This document shows, one piece after another, positions 19,354-27,781 of a DNA stretch of 64,000 nucleotides (the first letter of the stretch is position 1; each line of letters starts with the position of its first letter). Under the pieces are notes generated by a model. The model was not told the origin of the DNA. It worked only from the letters and a program-made list of their open reading frames with translations, and did not search any database. A program made the translations under genes and the position numbers. This DNA comes from Acidovorax sp. 210-6 (GTDB taxonomy: Bacteria > Pseudomonadota > Gammaproteobacteria > Burkholderiales > Burkholderiaceae_C), in contig NZ_JAACJE010000001.1 in assembly GCF_010020825.1 (NCBI RefSeq), positions 62,001-126,000 of the forward strand. Direction: 5' to 3'.

Positions 19354-21330
19354 TCAGAGCTTGTCCAGTGCCACTGCAGGCGACCAAGCTGCCCCAGGCG
19401 GCAGCGTTCGTGCGGCCTGGAGGCGTTCCAGCAGCCGCTGCGCGGTGGTGTCGCCCGGCAGGCGCTGTAACAGGGCGTGCAGGTGGGTGCTGGCCTCATC
19501 CCAGGCGCGGGCATGGAAGGCCTGCAGCGCGGCGTGCGACAACTGGCACACCTGCGCGTCATCGCAGGGCGTGAACACGCGCACGGGTTCGGACTTGCCT
19601 TTGACGATCACATCGTCCAGCGGGCGCAGTGCGATGTCGTCGGGCAGTTGGGCCGCCGTGGCCCCCGACACCAGAATGCCGGTGCCAAAGGCCTTGTTGG
19701 CGCCTTCCAGGCGCGCCGCCAGGTTCACCGCGTCGCCAATGGCGGTGTACGAGAAGCGCTGCTCCGAGCCCACATTGCCCACCACCACGCGGCCCGTGTG
19801 CAGGCCGATGCGCATGTGGATGCTGGGCAGGCCGCGCGAGCGCAGCGCGGCCACCAGCGGCACCATGGCCTGCTGCATGGCGATGGCCGCGCGCACGGCA
19901 TGCTCGGCGTGCTGGGCATCGGGCAGGGGCGCGCCCCAGAAGGCCATCACCGCGTCGCCGATGAACTTGTCCACGGTGCCGCCCGTGGCGTGGATGAGCG
20001 GCGTCATGGCGTTGAAGTAGCCCGTGAGCACCTCCACCGTCTGCTCGGCGCTGAGTTGTTCCGACAGGGTGGTGAAGTTCGCCAGGTCGGTGAACAACAG
20101 CGTGACTTCGCGCGTCTCGCCGCCCAGGCGCAACAGTTCGGGCTGGGCAATCAGGCGCTGGACCACTTCGGGGGGCACATACTGTGCAAACATGGCGCGC
20201 ACCTGGCGCGCGTGCCGGCGCGCCGTGGCGTAGGCCACCAGGGCCGTGGCACCGTAGATGGCCACCACGGCGGCCAACGGCAGCAGCGGCGGCAGCCACA
20301 GCCGCGCCTGGGCAAACAGCCACCACGACAGCAGCAGCACCGCGCCAGACAGCCCTGCAGCCAGCCCTGCCACCGTACCAGGGTGCCAGCGCACGCTGGC
20401 TGGCACCAGCACGGCCAGGGCCAGCAGCACCAGCGCCAGGCTCCAGCCCTCGGGCACGGGGCGCAGGGCGGCACCGGTCACATGGTTGTCCAGCAGGGTG
20501 GCCTGCAGTTCCACGCCGGGGAACAGGCGTTCGCCGCCCAGCGCGGCAAAGGGGGCGTTGAAGAGGTCGGCCTGGCTGTGTTGCAGTTCGCTGGCCGTCA
20601 AGGCCGAGCGCCCCACCAGCACCACCTTGCCGCGAAAGTACCCCGCAGGCAGCAGGTCGGGCTCCAGGGCCTGGTAGTACGAGCGTGTGTCGAAGCTGCC
20701 GCGCGGGCCCCGGTAGGCCACCAGGCGGTCGGCGTCTGCGGAGGGCGCGGGCGCTGGGCGGACGCCCAGGTGCTGCGCGAGAGTGGCCGCAAAGCGGCCC
20801 GCGCTGGGGGGCATGCGGCGCACCACGAAGTCGTCGTCCGGCTCCACACCGGCGTCGCCATGCTGGGCTCCGGCATCGCGCAGGGTCTGCAGGGGCAGCA
20901 CCTCGGTCCACAGCGTGGCGCTGGCGCTGTCCACCTTCTCGCGGCTGGAGGCCAGCACCACGGGAATGCCGGCGGCCACCGCGCGGCCCACCGCCTGGGC
21001 CAGGGCAGCGTCCTGCGCCGGGTCGGCGGCGGGGTCGGCAAACACCACGTCAAAGCCAATGGCGCGCGCGCCGTCTTCGCGCAGGCGGTCGATCAGCCGC
21101 GCGTGCAGGCTGCGCGGAAAAGGCCAGCCCTGGCCCAGTTGCTGAAAGCTGGGTTCGTCGATCGCCAGGATGGCCACGGGCACGCTGCTGCGCCCCGGCG
21201 CGGCGAGCGTGGTCCACAGGTCAAAGCTGCGGAACTCCAGCGCATGCCAGGGGCGGCTGTGCGCGGCGGCCCACACCAACAGCAGGGCCAGTAGCGCCGC
21301 GCCGAGCGGCTTAAAAACGGTAGCGCGCAT
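19354..21330 (-). CDS. CHASE2-domain class III adenylate/guanylate cyclase
   Basis: Membrane nucleotide cyclase making cAMP or cGMP. 658 residues: N-terminal helix (7-23), extracytoplasmic CHASE2 sensor domain (about 30-290), three membrane helices (about 295-370), then a class III cyclase domain (about 405-590). Catalytic metal sites are in LFTDLANFTTLSEQ and the DKFIGDAVMAFWGAP segment; the transition-state segment AIGDAVNLAARLEG is intact. The C-terminal 70 residues look helical. Its start lies 20 bp inside the end of the FecR-TPR-barrel gene, so the two are likely translated from one mRNA. The sensor probably responds to an envelope signal, a reading based on the domain order. Confidence 0.9.
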   Translation of the reverse strand: MRATVFKPLGAALLALLLVWAAAHSRPWHALEFRSFDLWTTLAAPGRSSVPVAILAIDEPSFQQLGQGWPFPRSLHARLIDRLREDGARAIGFDVVFADPAADPAQDAALAQAVGRAVAAGIPVVLASSREKVDSASATLWTEVLPLQTLRDAGAQHGDAGVEPDDDFVVRRMPPSAGRFAATLAQHLGVRPAPAPSADADRLVAYRGPRGSFDTRSYYQALEPDLLPAGYFRGKVVLVGRSALTASELQHSQADLFNAPFAALGGERLFPGVELQATLLDNHVTGAALRPVPEGWSLALVLLALAVLVPASVRWHPGTVAGLAAGLSGAVLLLSWWLFAQARLWLPPLLPLAAVVAIYGATALVAYATARRHARQVRAMFAQYVPPEVVQRLIAQPELLRLGGETREVTLLFTDLANFTTLSEQLSAEQTVEVLTGYFNAMTPLIHATGGTVDKFIGDAVMAFWGAPLPDAQHAEHAVRAAIAMQQAMVPLVAALRSRGLPSIHMRIGLHTGRVVVGNVGSEQRFSYTAIGDAVNLAARLEGANKAFGTGILVSGATAAQLPDDIALRPLDDVIVKGKSEPVRVFTPCDDAQVCQLSHAALQAFHARAWDEASTHLHALLQRLPGDTTAQRLLERLQAARTLPPGAAWSPAVALDKL

Positions 21331-24300
21331 CCAGCACGAAGCGGGCCTTCTGGCGCGCAGACTTGGGACCCCACAGGTTGAGCGCTGCCATGCCTACCAC
21401 CCAGCGCTTGTCGGTGGATTCCCAGAAGCCCATCAGGTCCAGGTTCCAGCCCGGTGGGCGGCGGGTGAGGTTTTCCTTGTCTTCAAACCGTTCGGATCGG
21501 TACACCGCGCGGCCGCTGAGGTACCAGCGCGCACTGCTGGCCCAGGTGGCGCCCAGCACGGCGGTGTGGCGCGGAATATAGGGAATCATGCGCCCGGTCA
21601 CGCGCTCGTCGCCTTCACCAAACGCACTGTGGCTGTGCTGGTACAGGTACTTGGCGTAGCCCGACCACTGGCGGCTGAACATGTGGTTGACGCTGCCTGC
21701 CAGCACCTTGAGGGTGCCGCCCTCGTAGCTGGGCGTGTCTTCGAGCAGGTCGGTGCTGGAGAGGTTGGTCAACTGGGCGTTGCGCAGCTCCTCCAGGAAC
21801 GGCAGGCTGGGGGTGCGCAGATCCACGCCGATGGTGCCGGGGTTGGTCAGGCGCAGGTGGTCGGCGCGCAGCTTGATGAAGGTGGAAGCGCCCCATTCCT
21901 GGCTCCATTGCAGCACGGCGCGCTTGTGGCGGCCACCGGCTTCGAGCAACTGGTCTTCCACGGGGATGCCGGCTGTCTCGATGCCCGCGAGGGTCGAAGT
22001 GCTCAGCGGCCGCATCCAGTCCTGATAGGCCAGGCGCAGCGTGTGGCCGGGGGCGGGCTGCAGCACCAGGCCTGCGCGCGGGGTGAAGACGCGTTCGGTG
22101 TCGTGGCGTTGGGCGATGTCGCCGTCGATCTGATTCGACGCTACTAACCAGAAATTGTTTGCGCCATCGACCCGATGCCGGATCTGCTGCAACCCCAGCG
22201 CACCATCGACATTCAACATCGGGTTGTAGCGGTGGCTGCCCGCCAGGGTGAAGGCGGTGTAGCGCCGATCGATGGCATTCGTGCCACCAAATATCAACAC
22301 ATCGGTGGTCGCTGCGGCGACGACCCCGCCTGCGCTGGACTCGCTGGCCTGCTTTTCAACTACATGCTCCAAAGTGGCAGTCCAGCGCGTGCCTGGCGTG
22401 GGGTCAAAGGTGTGGTGCAACTGAAGGTCGGTGAACTGCTTGCGTGGCATCGAGTTCAAACTCAGAATGCCTCCAAGATTCGAGAGATTGAAGAGTGCGG
22501 GGTAGCCATTGATCTTTGCCTTGTCCACGCTTCGCCCCAGCTTGAGCGATGTCTGTTCGGTGGGGCTGAAGCGGTATGACAAGCCGATTGCACCTTGCCC
22601 CAGGCTTTTGTCGATAGATGTTTCCAGACCATCTGCGCCGCGCACATTGAAGTTGAACCAATTGGCATACGCAAACAGGTTCAATCGCTCGGTCGGTTGT
22701 ATTCCTCCACCCAGACTCAGAACCTGAGCATCCAAAGCAGCGGTTCCAGCGTTAAAAGCCGGAAAGTTGACCACCCCCACATCCACCGGAAAGCGCAGCG
22801 CCCGCGCCGTCTGCGCCTTCACAAACCACGACACTGGCACATGGCGGTTGTCCATGCCGTTGAGCGTGAGGGCGGGCGATGCCAGGCGGTAGAACTCGCG
22901 GTCCAGCGTCAGCCCCACGGCGCCGTGGCTGCCAGGACGCTGCAACAGCGAGGCGTAGCGCTGGCTGGCGCCAAAGGCCATGGGGTCGGTGAGAAAGCCC
23001 TGGTACAGGGCCGAGTTCTTGTTGAACTCACCCGCGTAGCGGTCGGCCAGGAACAGGTGGCTGCCGCCCCAGTAGGGGTAGAAGCTCTGCTGCGCCAGCT
23101 CCAGCGCCCAGTCTTCCATGCCGAAGAAGGCCAGCGCCGCGCCCAGGTTGGCGCTGCCCTTCTGGTCGTTGGCCAACTGGTTGAGCGAGCGCAGGTAGGG
23201 CATGCGCTGTGCCCCGGCCCGCGCAGCCGCCACGGCCTCGCCGGGCTGGAACAGGTCGGTGTGGATCTGCGCCAGCAGCATGTGGGGCACGGGGTCCTTG
23301 TCGTCCAGTGCGGCAGCCTGGTACAGCGTGGTGATGGCGTCCTGGTGGCGCCCGAGCTGGTAGTAGGCGACGGCAGTCCAGGTCTTGGCACGGGCGTAGC
23401 GCGGCTCCATCACGCCAGCGCGCAAAAAGGCGTCGAGCGCCGCTTCGGGCTGGCCTTGCTTGAGCCGCAGCAGGCCCAGGCCGGTGAGGGCGACGTAGTC
23501 GGCGCTGTGGTCCTGCAGCGCAGCCTGGAAGGCGCTTTCGGCGTCGGTAAATCGGTTGGCAAAGGTCTCCAGCGTGCCGCGTTCGCCCTGGGCCTGCGCC
23601 AGGTGCGGTGCCAGTGCAAGCGCCTGCTGCAGGTGCTGGCGCGCGGGGCCGGTGTCCTCGCGCTCGGTGTGCGCGCTGCCCAGGCCCAGCCAGCCGCGTG
23701 CGTCCTGCGGGGCCAGTTGGGTGGCTTCGGTGTAGGCGGCCAGTGTGCTCGGCGCATCGCCCTGGCGGCGGGCCAGGGCGCCACGGGCGAGCGCCAGTTC
23801 GGGGTGGGGTGCCTGGCCCTGGGCGAGCGTGGCAGCGGCTTCGCCCGAGCGGTCCTGCAGCAACTGCGCGCGGGCCAGTTGGGCCAGCAGTGCGGGGTGG
23901 GCGGGCCACTGTTGCAGCGCGTCCTGCAGGGTGGCCACTGCGGCCTGGCCTTCGCCGCCCATCAGCAGCAGGTCGGACTGCATGAGCCACACCGGCAAGG
24001 GGGGGCGCTGGGGCATTTGCTGCTGCGCCAGTGCGCGTGCTTCCGGCCATTGGCCGGCCTGCAGGGCAATGGCCAATTCCAGGGCGGCGCCCCAGGCGGC
24101 AGGCGCCTGGGTGCGCGTCTGGGCCAGGGCGCTGCGCGCGCGGTCGATCTGGCCTGCCGCCAGCGCGGCGCGCACCGGCTCCAGCGCCGCAGGCAGGGGC
24201 TCGGCGGCCAGGTGGGGCAGTGGGTCGGGCTGCAGGGCGTTGACCCACTGCACGCTCTCGCGCGGCTGCACCAGCATGAGCTTGACCGGGGCCTTGCCCA

Positions 24301-24847
24301 CTTCGGCATAGGCGGCTTCGTTGGCGTTCAGTGTCAGTGTGCCCTGGGGGTTGCCAAACTCCACCGTGCCCGACAGCACGGTGAGCAGTGTGCGCCCGTC
24401 GGGCTCCACGCTGATGTGCCAGTCGGTGCCACGGATGGCAGCGGTGGCGGCGGGGGTTTGCAGCTCCAGCGGGCTGCCGGGCGGGCGGCGTGTTTGCGTC
24501 CAGGCGCGCCCGGCCTCCAGGCGCAGCGTGGTGGTGCCCTGCCCGGCCGCCGCCAGCGCCTTGACCTGCAGCACCGTGTTCTGGTGCAGGCGCACCTGGG
24601 TCTGGTCGGCAAACAACAGGGCCATGCGCGCGGCCTCGCGTGTACGCACAAAGTCGCCAGCAGCCAGGGCTTGTGCGGTGCGCGCTGGGCTCCAGGCCGT
24701 GGCGCTGGCCGGGCGCTGGTCACCCGCGCCTTGCAGGTCCACGATCTCAGCGGCGGCGCCTGCGGGCAGGGCGGCCAGGGTGTGCGGGGGCCACGCCAGG
24801 GCCAGTGCGCAGAGCAGGGGGCGGGCGCGAAGGGGCGGCAAGGGCAT
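21311..24847 (-). CDS. FecR-domain, TPR and outer-membrane beta-barrel fusion protein
   Basis: Large envelope protein of unknown function, 1178 residues. Signal peptide about 1-25 (LLCALALAWPPHTLAALPAG). FecR-like domain about 55-165 (DFVRTREAARMALLFADQTQ, AIRGTDWHISVEPDGRT). TPR array about 210-640, with repeated A-L-...-Q-P-EAL/AL-P patterns. C-terminal beta-barrel about 640-1178 ends in ...VLDARYRF, whose terminal Phe is the outer-membrane insertion signal. The TPR-plus-barrel layout resembles polysaccharide exporters such as PgaA or BcsC, but no synthase gene is adjacent. ATG 24847 has an AAGGAAG ribosome binding site. Bases about 22130-22770, encoding part of the barrel, are clearly lower in GC than the rest. 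It overlaps the CHASE2 cyclase gene by 20 bp. Confidence 0.8.
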   Translation of the reverse strand: MPLPPLRARPLLCALALAWPPHTLAALPAGAAAEIVDLQGAGDQRPASATAWSPARTAQALAAGDFVRTREAARMALLFADQTQVRLHQNTVLQVKALAAAGQGTTTLRLEAGRAWTQTRRPPGSPLELQTPAATAAIRGTDWHISVEPDGRTLLTVLSGTVEFGNPQGTLTLNANEAAYAEVGKAPVKLMLVQPRESVQWVNALQPDPLPHLAAEPLPAALEPVRAALAAGQIDRARSALAQTRTQAPAAWGAALELAIALQAGQWPEARALAQQQMPQRPPLPVWLMQSDLLLMGGEGQAAVATLQDALQQWPAHPALLAQLARAQLLQDRSGEAAATLAQGQAPHPELALARGALARRQGDAPSTLAAYTEATQLAPQDARGWLGLGSAHTEREDTGPARQHLQQALALAPHLAQAQGERGTLETFANRFTDAESAFQAALQDHSADYVALTGLGLLRLKQGQPEAALDAFLRAGVMEPRYARAKTWTAVAYYQLGRHQDAITTLYQAAALDDKDPVPHMLLAQIHTDLFQPGEAVAAARAGAQRMPYLRSLNQLANDQKGSANLGAALAFFGMEDWALELAQQSFYPYWGGSHLFLADRYAGEFNKNSALYQGFLTDPMAFGASQRYASLLQRPGSHGAVGLTLDREFYRLASPALTLNGMDNRHVPVSWFVKAQTARALRFPVDVGVVNFPAFNAGTAALDAQVLSLGGGIQPTERLNLFAYANWFNFNVRGADGLETSIDKSLGQGAIGLSYRFSPTEQTSLKLGRSVDKAKINGYPALFNLSNLGGILSLNSMPRKQFTDLQLHHTFDPTPGTRWTATLEHVVEKQASESSAGGVVAAATTDVLIFGGTNAIDRRYTAFTLAGSHRYNPMLNVDGALGLQQIRHRVDGANNFWLVASNQIDGDIAQRHDTERVFTPRAGLVLQPAPGHTLRLAYQDWMRPLSTSTLAGIETAGIPVEDQLLEAGGRHKRAVLQWSQEWGASTFIKLRADHLRLTNPGTIGVDLRTPSLPFLEELRNAQLTNLSSTDLLEDTPSYEGGTLKVLAGSVNHMFSRQWSGYAKYLYQHSHSAFGEGDERVTGRMIPYIPRHTAVLGATWASSARWYLSGRAVYRSERFEDKENLTRRPPGWNLDLMGFWESTDKRWVVGMAALNLWGPKSARQKARFVLDARYRF

Positions 24848-25034
24848 GGAGCTTCCTTGGTGTGGGCAGGCCGCAGGGCCAGGTGGGGGATGGCGGAAAT
24901 TATGCGACCGGCCGGTGACACCTGGATACAGGGGTGGCACGTAAAAGCAACAGCACCGTGAAGTCCGCCCGGTACAGGCCGCCCGACGGATTGCGCCTAC
25001 AGACGCAGCGCCCGCGCAGTGCTACAACAGCCGC

Positions 25035-25949
25035 ATGTTTGCACCGCGCCGCCTCAAGATCGGGCTGTCGGCCTGCTTTCAGCATGCCGACCCCTCGCGT
25101 TCGCTGTTCACCGGCAAGACGCTGCAGTACGTCGAACAGTCGATCGCGCACTGGATCATGTCGGCCGGCGCCATGGTGGTGATGGTGCCCTGCCCCACGG
25201 GCGAGACGGCGCGTGGCGACGTGACGCTGGCGCACTATGCCGAGTGGCTCGATGGTGTGGTGATGCACGGCGGCGCCGACGTGTGGCCGGGCAGCTACGG
25301 CGAGGAGCCGCTGCGCGAGGAATGGCTGGGCGACCGCGTGCGCGACCTGTACGACCTGGCCGTGGTCGAGGCCTTTGCGCAGGCAGGCAAACCCATTTTT
25401 GGCGTGTGCCGGGGGCTGCAGCTCATCAACGTGGCGTTTGGCGGCGCGCTGTACCAGGACATCGAGACCCAACACCCCGGTGCCCAGCAGCACCGCAACG
25501 CGCGCACCTACGACCAGCATTTCCACGAGATCGACCTGGTGCCCGGCTCGCGCCTGGCGCACCTGTACCCCGGCCAGCGGCGGGTGACGGTCAACAGCAT
25601 CCACCACCAGGGTATCAAGCGGTTGGCACCCGGTTTTGTGGTCGAGGCCGTCAGCCACCCCGACGGCATCCCCGAGGCCATTCGCCGCAGCCCCTTGCGC
25701 GGGCAGGGCTACATCGCGGCCACGCAGTGGCACCCCGAGTTCCATGTGCAGGGCTCGCACACGCTGGACGATACGGCGCTCCTGCACGACTTTCTGGGTG
25801 CCTGCAGCGCGGCGCGCTTCCGGCCCTTCCCGGCCGTGAGCCCGCTGCACATCCGCGACCGGGCCGCACGCCTGCTGCGCCAGGCTTTGCTGCGCGACGT
25901 GTTCACGACAGAAAACACCATCGGGCGCTTGATGGGTAAGCGCAAGTAG
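25035..25949 (+). CDS. Class-I glutamine amidotransferase (peptidase C26, PuuD-like)
   Basis: Probable gamma-glutamyl hydrolase, resembling gamma-glutamyl-GABA hydrolase PuuD. 304 residues. The catalytic triad is visible: nucleophile Cys125 in FGVCRGLQLINV, His233 and Glu235 in ATQWHPEF. The oxyanion segment MHGGADVWP is also present. No putrescine genes are nearby, so the substrate is uncertain. The last four codons (GKRK) and the stop lie in a degenerate copy of the dispersed repeat. It is divergent from the FecR-TPR-barrel gene across 187 bp, where I see no clear promoter motif. Confidence 0.85.
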   Translation: MFAPRRLKIGLSACFQHADPSRSLFTGKTLQYVEQSIAHWIMSAGAMVVMVPCPTGETARGDVTLAHYAEWLDGVVMHGGADVWPGSYGEEPLREEWLGDRVRDLYDLAVVEAFAQAGKPIFGVCRGLQLINVAFGGALYQDIETQHPGAQQHRNARTYDQHFHEIDLVPGSRLAHLYPGQRRVTVNSIHHQGIKRLAPGFVVEAVSHPDGIPEAIRRSPLRGQGYIAATQWHPEFHVQGSHTLDDTALLHDFLGACSAARFRPFPAVSPLHIRDRAARLLRQALLRDVFTTENTIGRLMGKRK

Positions 25950-25966
25950 CTATGGATTTCGTAGCA
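25937..25966 (-). repeat. Dispersed repeat, partial copy at the amidotransferase stop
   Basis: GCGCAAGTAGCTATGGATTT followed by CGTAGC. This matches the reverse form GCGC..AGCTATT..TTT..ATAGC and supplies the last codons and stop of the amidotransferase gene. Confidence 0.6.
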
Positions 25967-26060
25967 AATTATCCAGGTGACCTGCCGGGGCTGTCCGCCC
26001 AGCGACTGCCACCCGGCGGCCTCCCGCGCTAGCATGGCTGCCCCACAAGGAGCCCGACCC

Positions 26061-27218
26061 ATGCTGAACTTTGAATTCCACAACCCCACCCGCATCGTCT
26101 TTGGCCAAGGCAAGGTGGCCGACCTGGCGCGCCTGGTGCCTGCGCAGGCCCGGGTGCTGGTGCTGTACGGCGGCGAGAGCGCGCGGCGCACCGGAACGCT
26201 GGACGAAGTGCGCGCCGCATTGGGCGAGCGCAGCGTGAGCGAGTTTGGCGGCATCGAACCCAACCCCAGCTACGAAACGCTGATGCGCGCCGTGGCGCAG
26301 GTGCGCGCCGAGCACATCGACTACCTGCTCGCCGTGGGTGGCGGCTCCGTCATCGACGGCACCAAGTTCGTGGCTGCCGCCGCCTGTTTTGACGGCGAAC
26401 CCTGGGACATCCTGCTGCAGCGCGGGCGCAATGTGCAGCGCGCACTGCCGCTGGCCAGCGTGCTCACGCTGCCCGCCACGGGCTCGGAGATGAACAACGG
26501 CGGCGTGGTCACGCGCAAGGCCACGCAGGCCAAGCTGTCGTTCTCCAGCGTGCACTGCTTTCCGCAGTTCTCGGTGCTCGACCCGACCAAGACCTACACC
26601 CTGCCGCCCGCGCAAATTGCCAACGGCCTGGTGGACGCCTACGTGCACGTCATGGAGCAGTACCTGACCTACCCCGTGCAGGCACGCCCGCAGGACCGCT
26701 TTGCCGAAGGCCTGCTGCAGACCCTGGTGGAAATTGCCCCCGGCGCGCTGGCCGAGCCGCCCGACTACCACCACCGCGCCAACCTGATGTGGACGGCCAC
26801 GCTGGCGCTCAACGGCCTGATCGGTGCGGGCGTGCCGCAGGACTGGGCCACGCACATGATCGGCCACGAGCTGACCGCGCTGTATGGCATAGACCACGCG
26901 CGCACGCTGGCCATCGTGCTGCCCTCGCTCATGCAGTCGCAACGCGCAGCCAAGCGCGACAAGCTCCTGCAGTACGCCGAGCGCGTCTGGCATGTCAGCG
27001 GCGGCACCGAGGACGAGCGCATCGACGCCGCCATCACGCACACCCGCGCATTTTTCGAGAGCGTGGGCATCCCCACGCGCCTGTCCGCCTACGGCCTGGG
27101 GCGCGAGGCCGTGGACGCCGTGGTGGCGCAGCTCACGGCGCACGGCATGCTCAAGCTGGGCGAGCACCGTAGCATCACGCCCGAGGTCAGCCGCGCCATC
27201 CTGGAAGCGGCGCTTTAA
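26061..27218 (+). CDS. NADPH-dependent iron-containing alcohol dehydrogenase (YqhD-like)
   Basis: Group III metal-dependent alcohol dehydrogenase that reduces short-chain and reactive aldehydes. 385 residues, matching E. coli YqhD (387) in length and along its length: FHNPTRIVFGQGKVADLARL, EFGGIEPNPSYETLM, LLAVGGGSVIDGTKF, LTLPATGSEMNNGGV and GVPQDWATHMIGHELTALYG, with metal ligands in DAYVHVMEQY, THMIGHEL and IDHARTLAIVLP. ATG 26061 follows AAGGAG. An upstream in-frame start at 25977 is rejected because homology begins at LNFEFHNPTRI. Stand-alone gene. Confidence 0.92.
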   Translation: MLNFEFHNPTRIVFGQGKVADLARLVPAQARVLVLYGGESARRTGTLDEVRAALGERSVSEFGGIEPNPSYETLMRAVAQVRAEHIDYLLAVGGGSVIDGTKFVAAAACFDGEPWDILLQRGRNVQRALPLASVLTLPATGSEMNNGGVVTRKATQAKLSFSSVHCFPQFSVLDPTKTYTLPPAQIANGLVDAYVHVMEQYLTYPVQARPQDRFAEGLLQTLVEIAPGALAEPPDYHHRANLMWTATLALNGLIGAGVPQDWATHMIGHELTALYGIDHARTLAIVLPSLMQSQRAAKRDKLLQYAERVWHVSGGTEDERIDAAITHTRAFFESVGIPTRLSAYGLGREAVDAVVAQLTAHGMLKLGEHRSITPEVSRAILEAAL

Positions 27219-27229
27219 GGGTTTTATGG

Positions 27230-27276
27230 CTCTGGCGCTTGAATATCAAGCGCCAGCAGCTATCAAAACAATAGCA
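27230..27276 (+). repeat. Dispersed repeat, hairpin form, between yqhD-like and slyD
   Basis: An 11-bp perfect stem CTGGCGCTTGA/TCAAGCGCCAG with a 3-nt loop (27232-27256) is followed by GCTATcaaaacaATAGC. The slyD stop codon lies two bases beyond the end. Confidence 0.85.
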
Positions 27277-27277
27277 A

Positions 27278-27748
27278 TCAGTGGTGGTGCCCGTGGGCGC
27301 CATGCACATGGCGGTGGGCGATTTCCTCGGCCGAGGCGGCACGCACATCCGTCACCTTGCAGGAAAAACGCAGCGCCTGGCCGGCCAGCGGGTGGTTGCC
27401 GTCCAGGTGCACCTCGGGGCCCTTGATCTTCACCACGTTGTACACCTGGGGCTGGCCGTCGTTGCCCACGCCCTGCAGCTGGCCGCCCACCTTCACGCCG
27501 GGCGGAAACTCACTCTTGGGGATGGTGCGCACGAGTGATTCGTCGCGCGCGCCGAAGGCGTCTTCCACCGCCAGGTCGATGGTGGTGGCAAAGCCCGTGG
27601 CCTGGCCTTCGAGCGCGGCCTCGACCTTGGGGAAGATGTTCTCGTAGCCGCCATGCAGGTAGGCCAGGTGGCCCGCGTCAAGCGGCTTGCCCTGGGGCGT
27701 GGTCACTTTGTAGCTGAGGGTGACGGCGGTGTCTTTGCTGATGTTCAT
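27278..27748 (-). CDS. slyD: FKBP-type peptidyl-prolyl isomerase, SlyD-like
   Basis: Peptidyl-prolyl cis-trans isomerase and chaperone. 156 residues. N-terminal FKBP half (VTLSYKVTTPQGKPLDAG), then the IF chaperone insert (residues about 70-120), the FKBP return strand GNHPLAGQALRFSCKV, and a His-rich tail (HRHVHGAHGHHH) that is shorter than the E. coli metal-binding tail but likely still binds Ni or Zn. The typical VxYxLT motif is replaced by VTLSYKV. Convergent with the yqhD-like gene across the repeat hairpin. Confidence 0.9.
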   Translation of the reverse strand: MNISKDTAVTLSYKVTTPQGKPLDAGHLAYLHGGYENIFPKVEAALEGQATGFATTIDLAVEDAFGARDESLVRTIPKSEFPPGVKVGGQLQGVGNDGQPQVYNVVKIKGPEVHLDGNHPLAGQALRFSCKVTDVRAASAEEIAHRHVHGAHGHHH

Positions 27749-27781
27749 GCGGCGCTTTCGGAAGGCAAAGCGGGGATTTTC

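Noticed and set aside
22595-24961. A 788-codon plus-strand frame opposite the FecR-TPR gene
   Set aside because: Gln/Gly/Arg-rich composition with no recognisable domain; the minus-strand protein has clear domains over the same bases.
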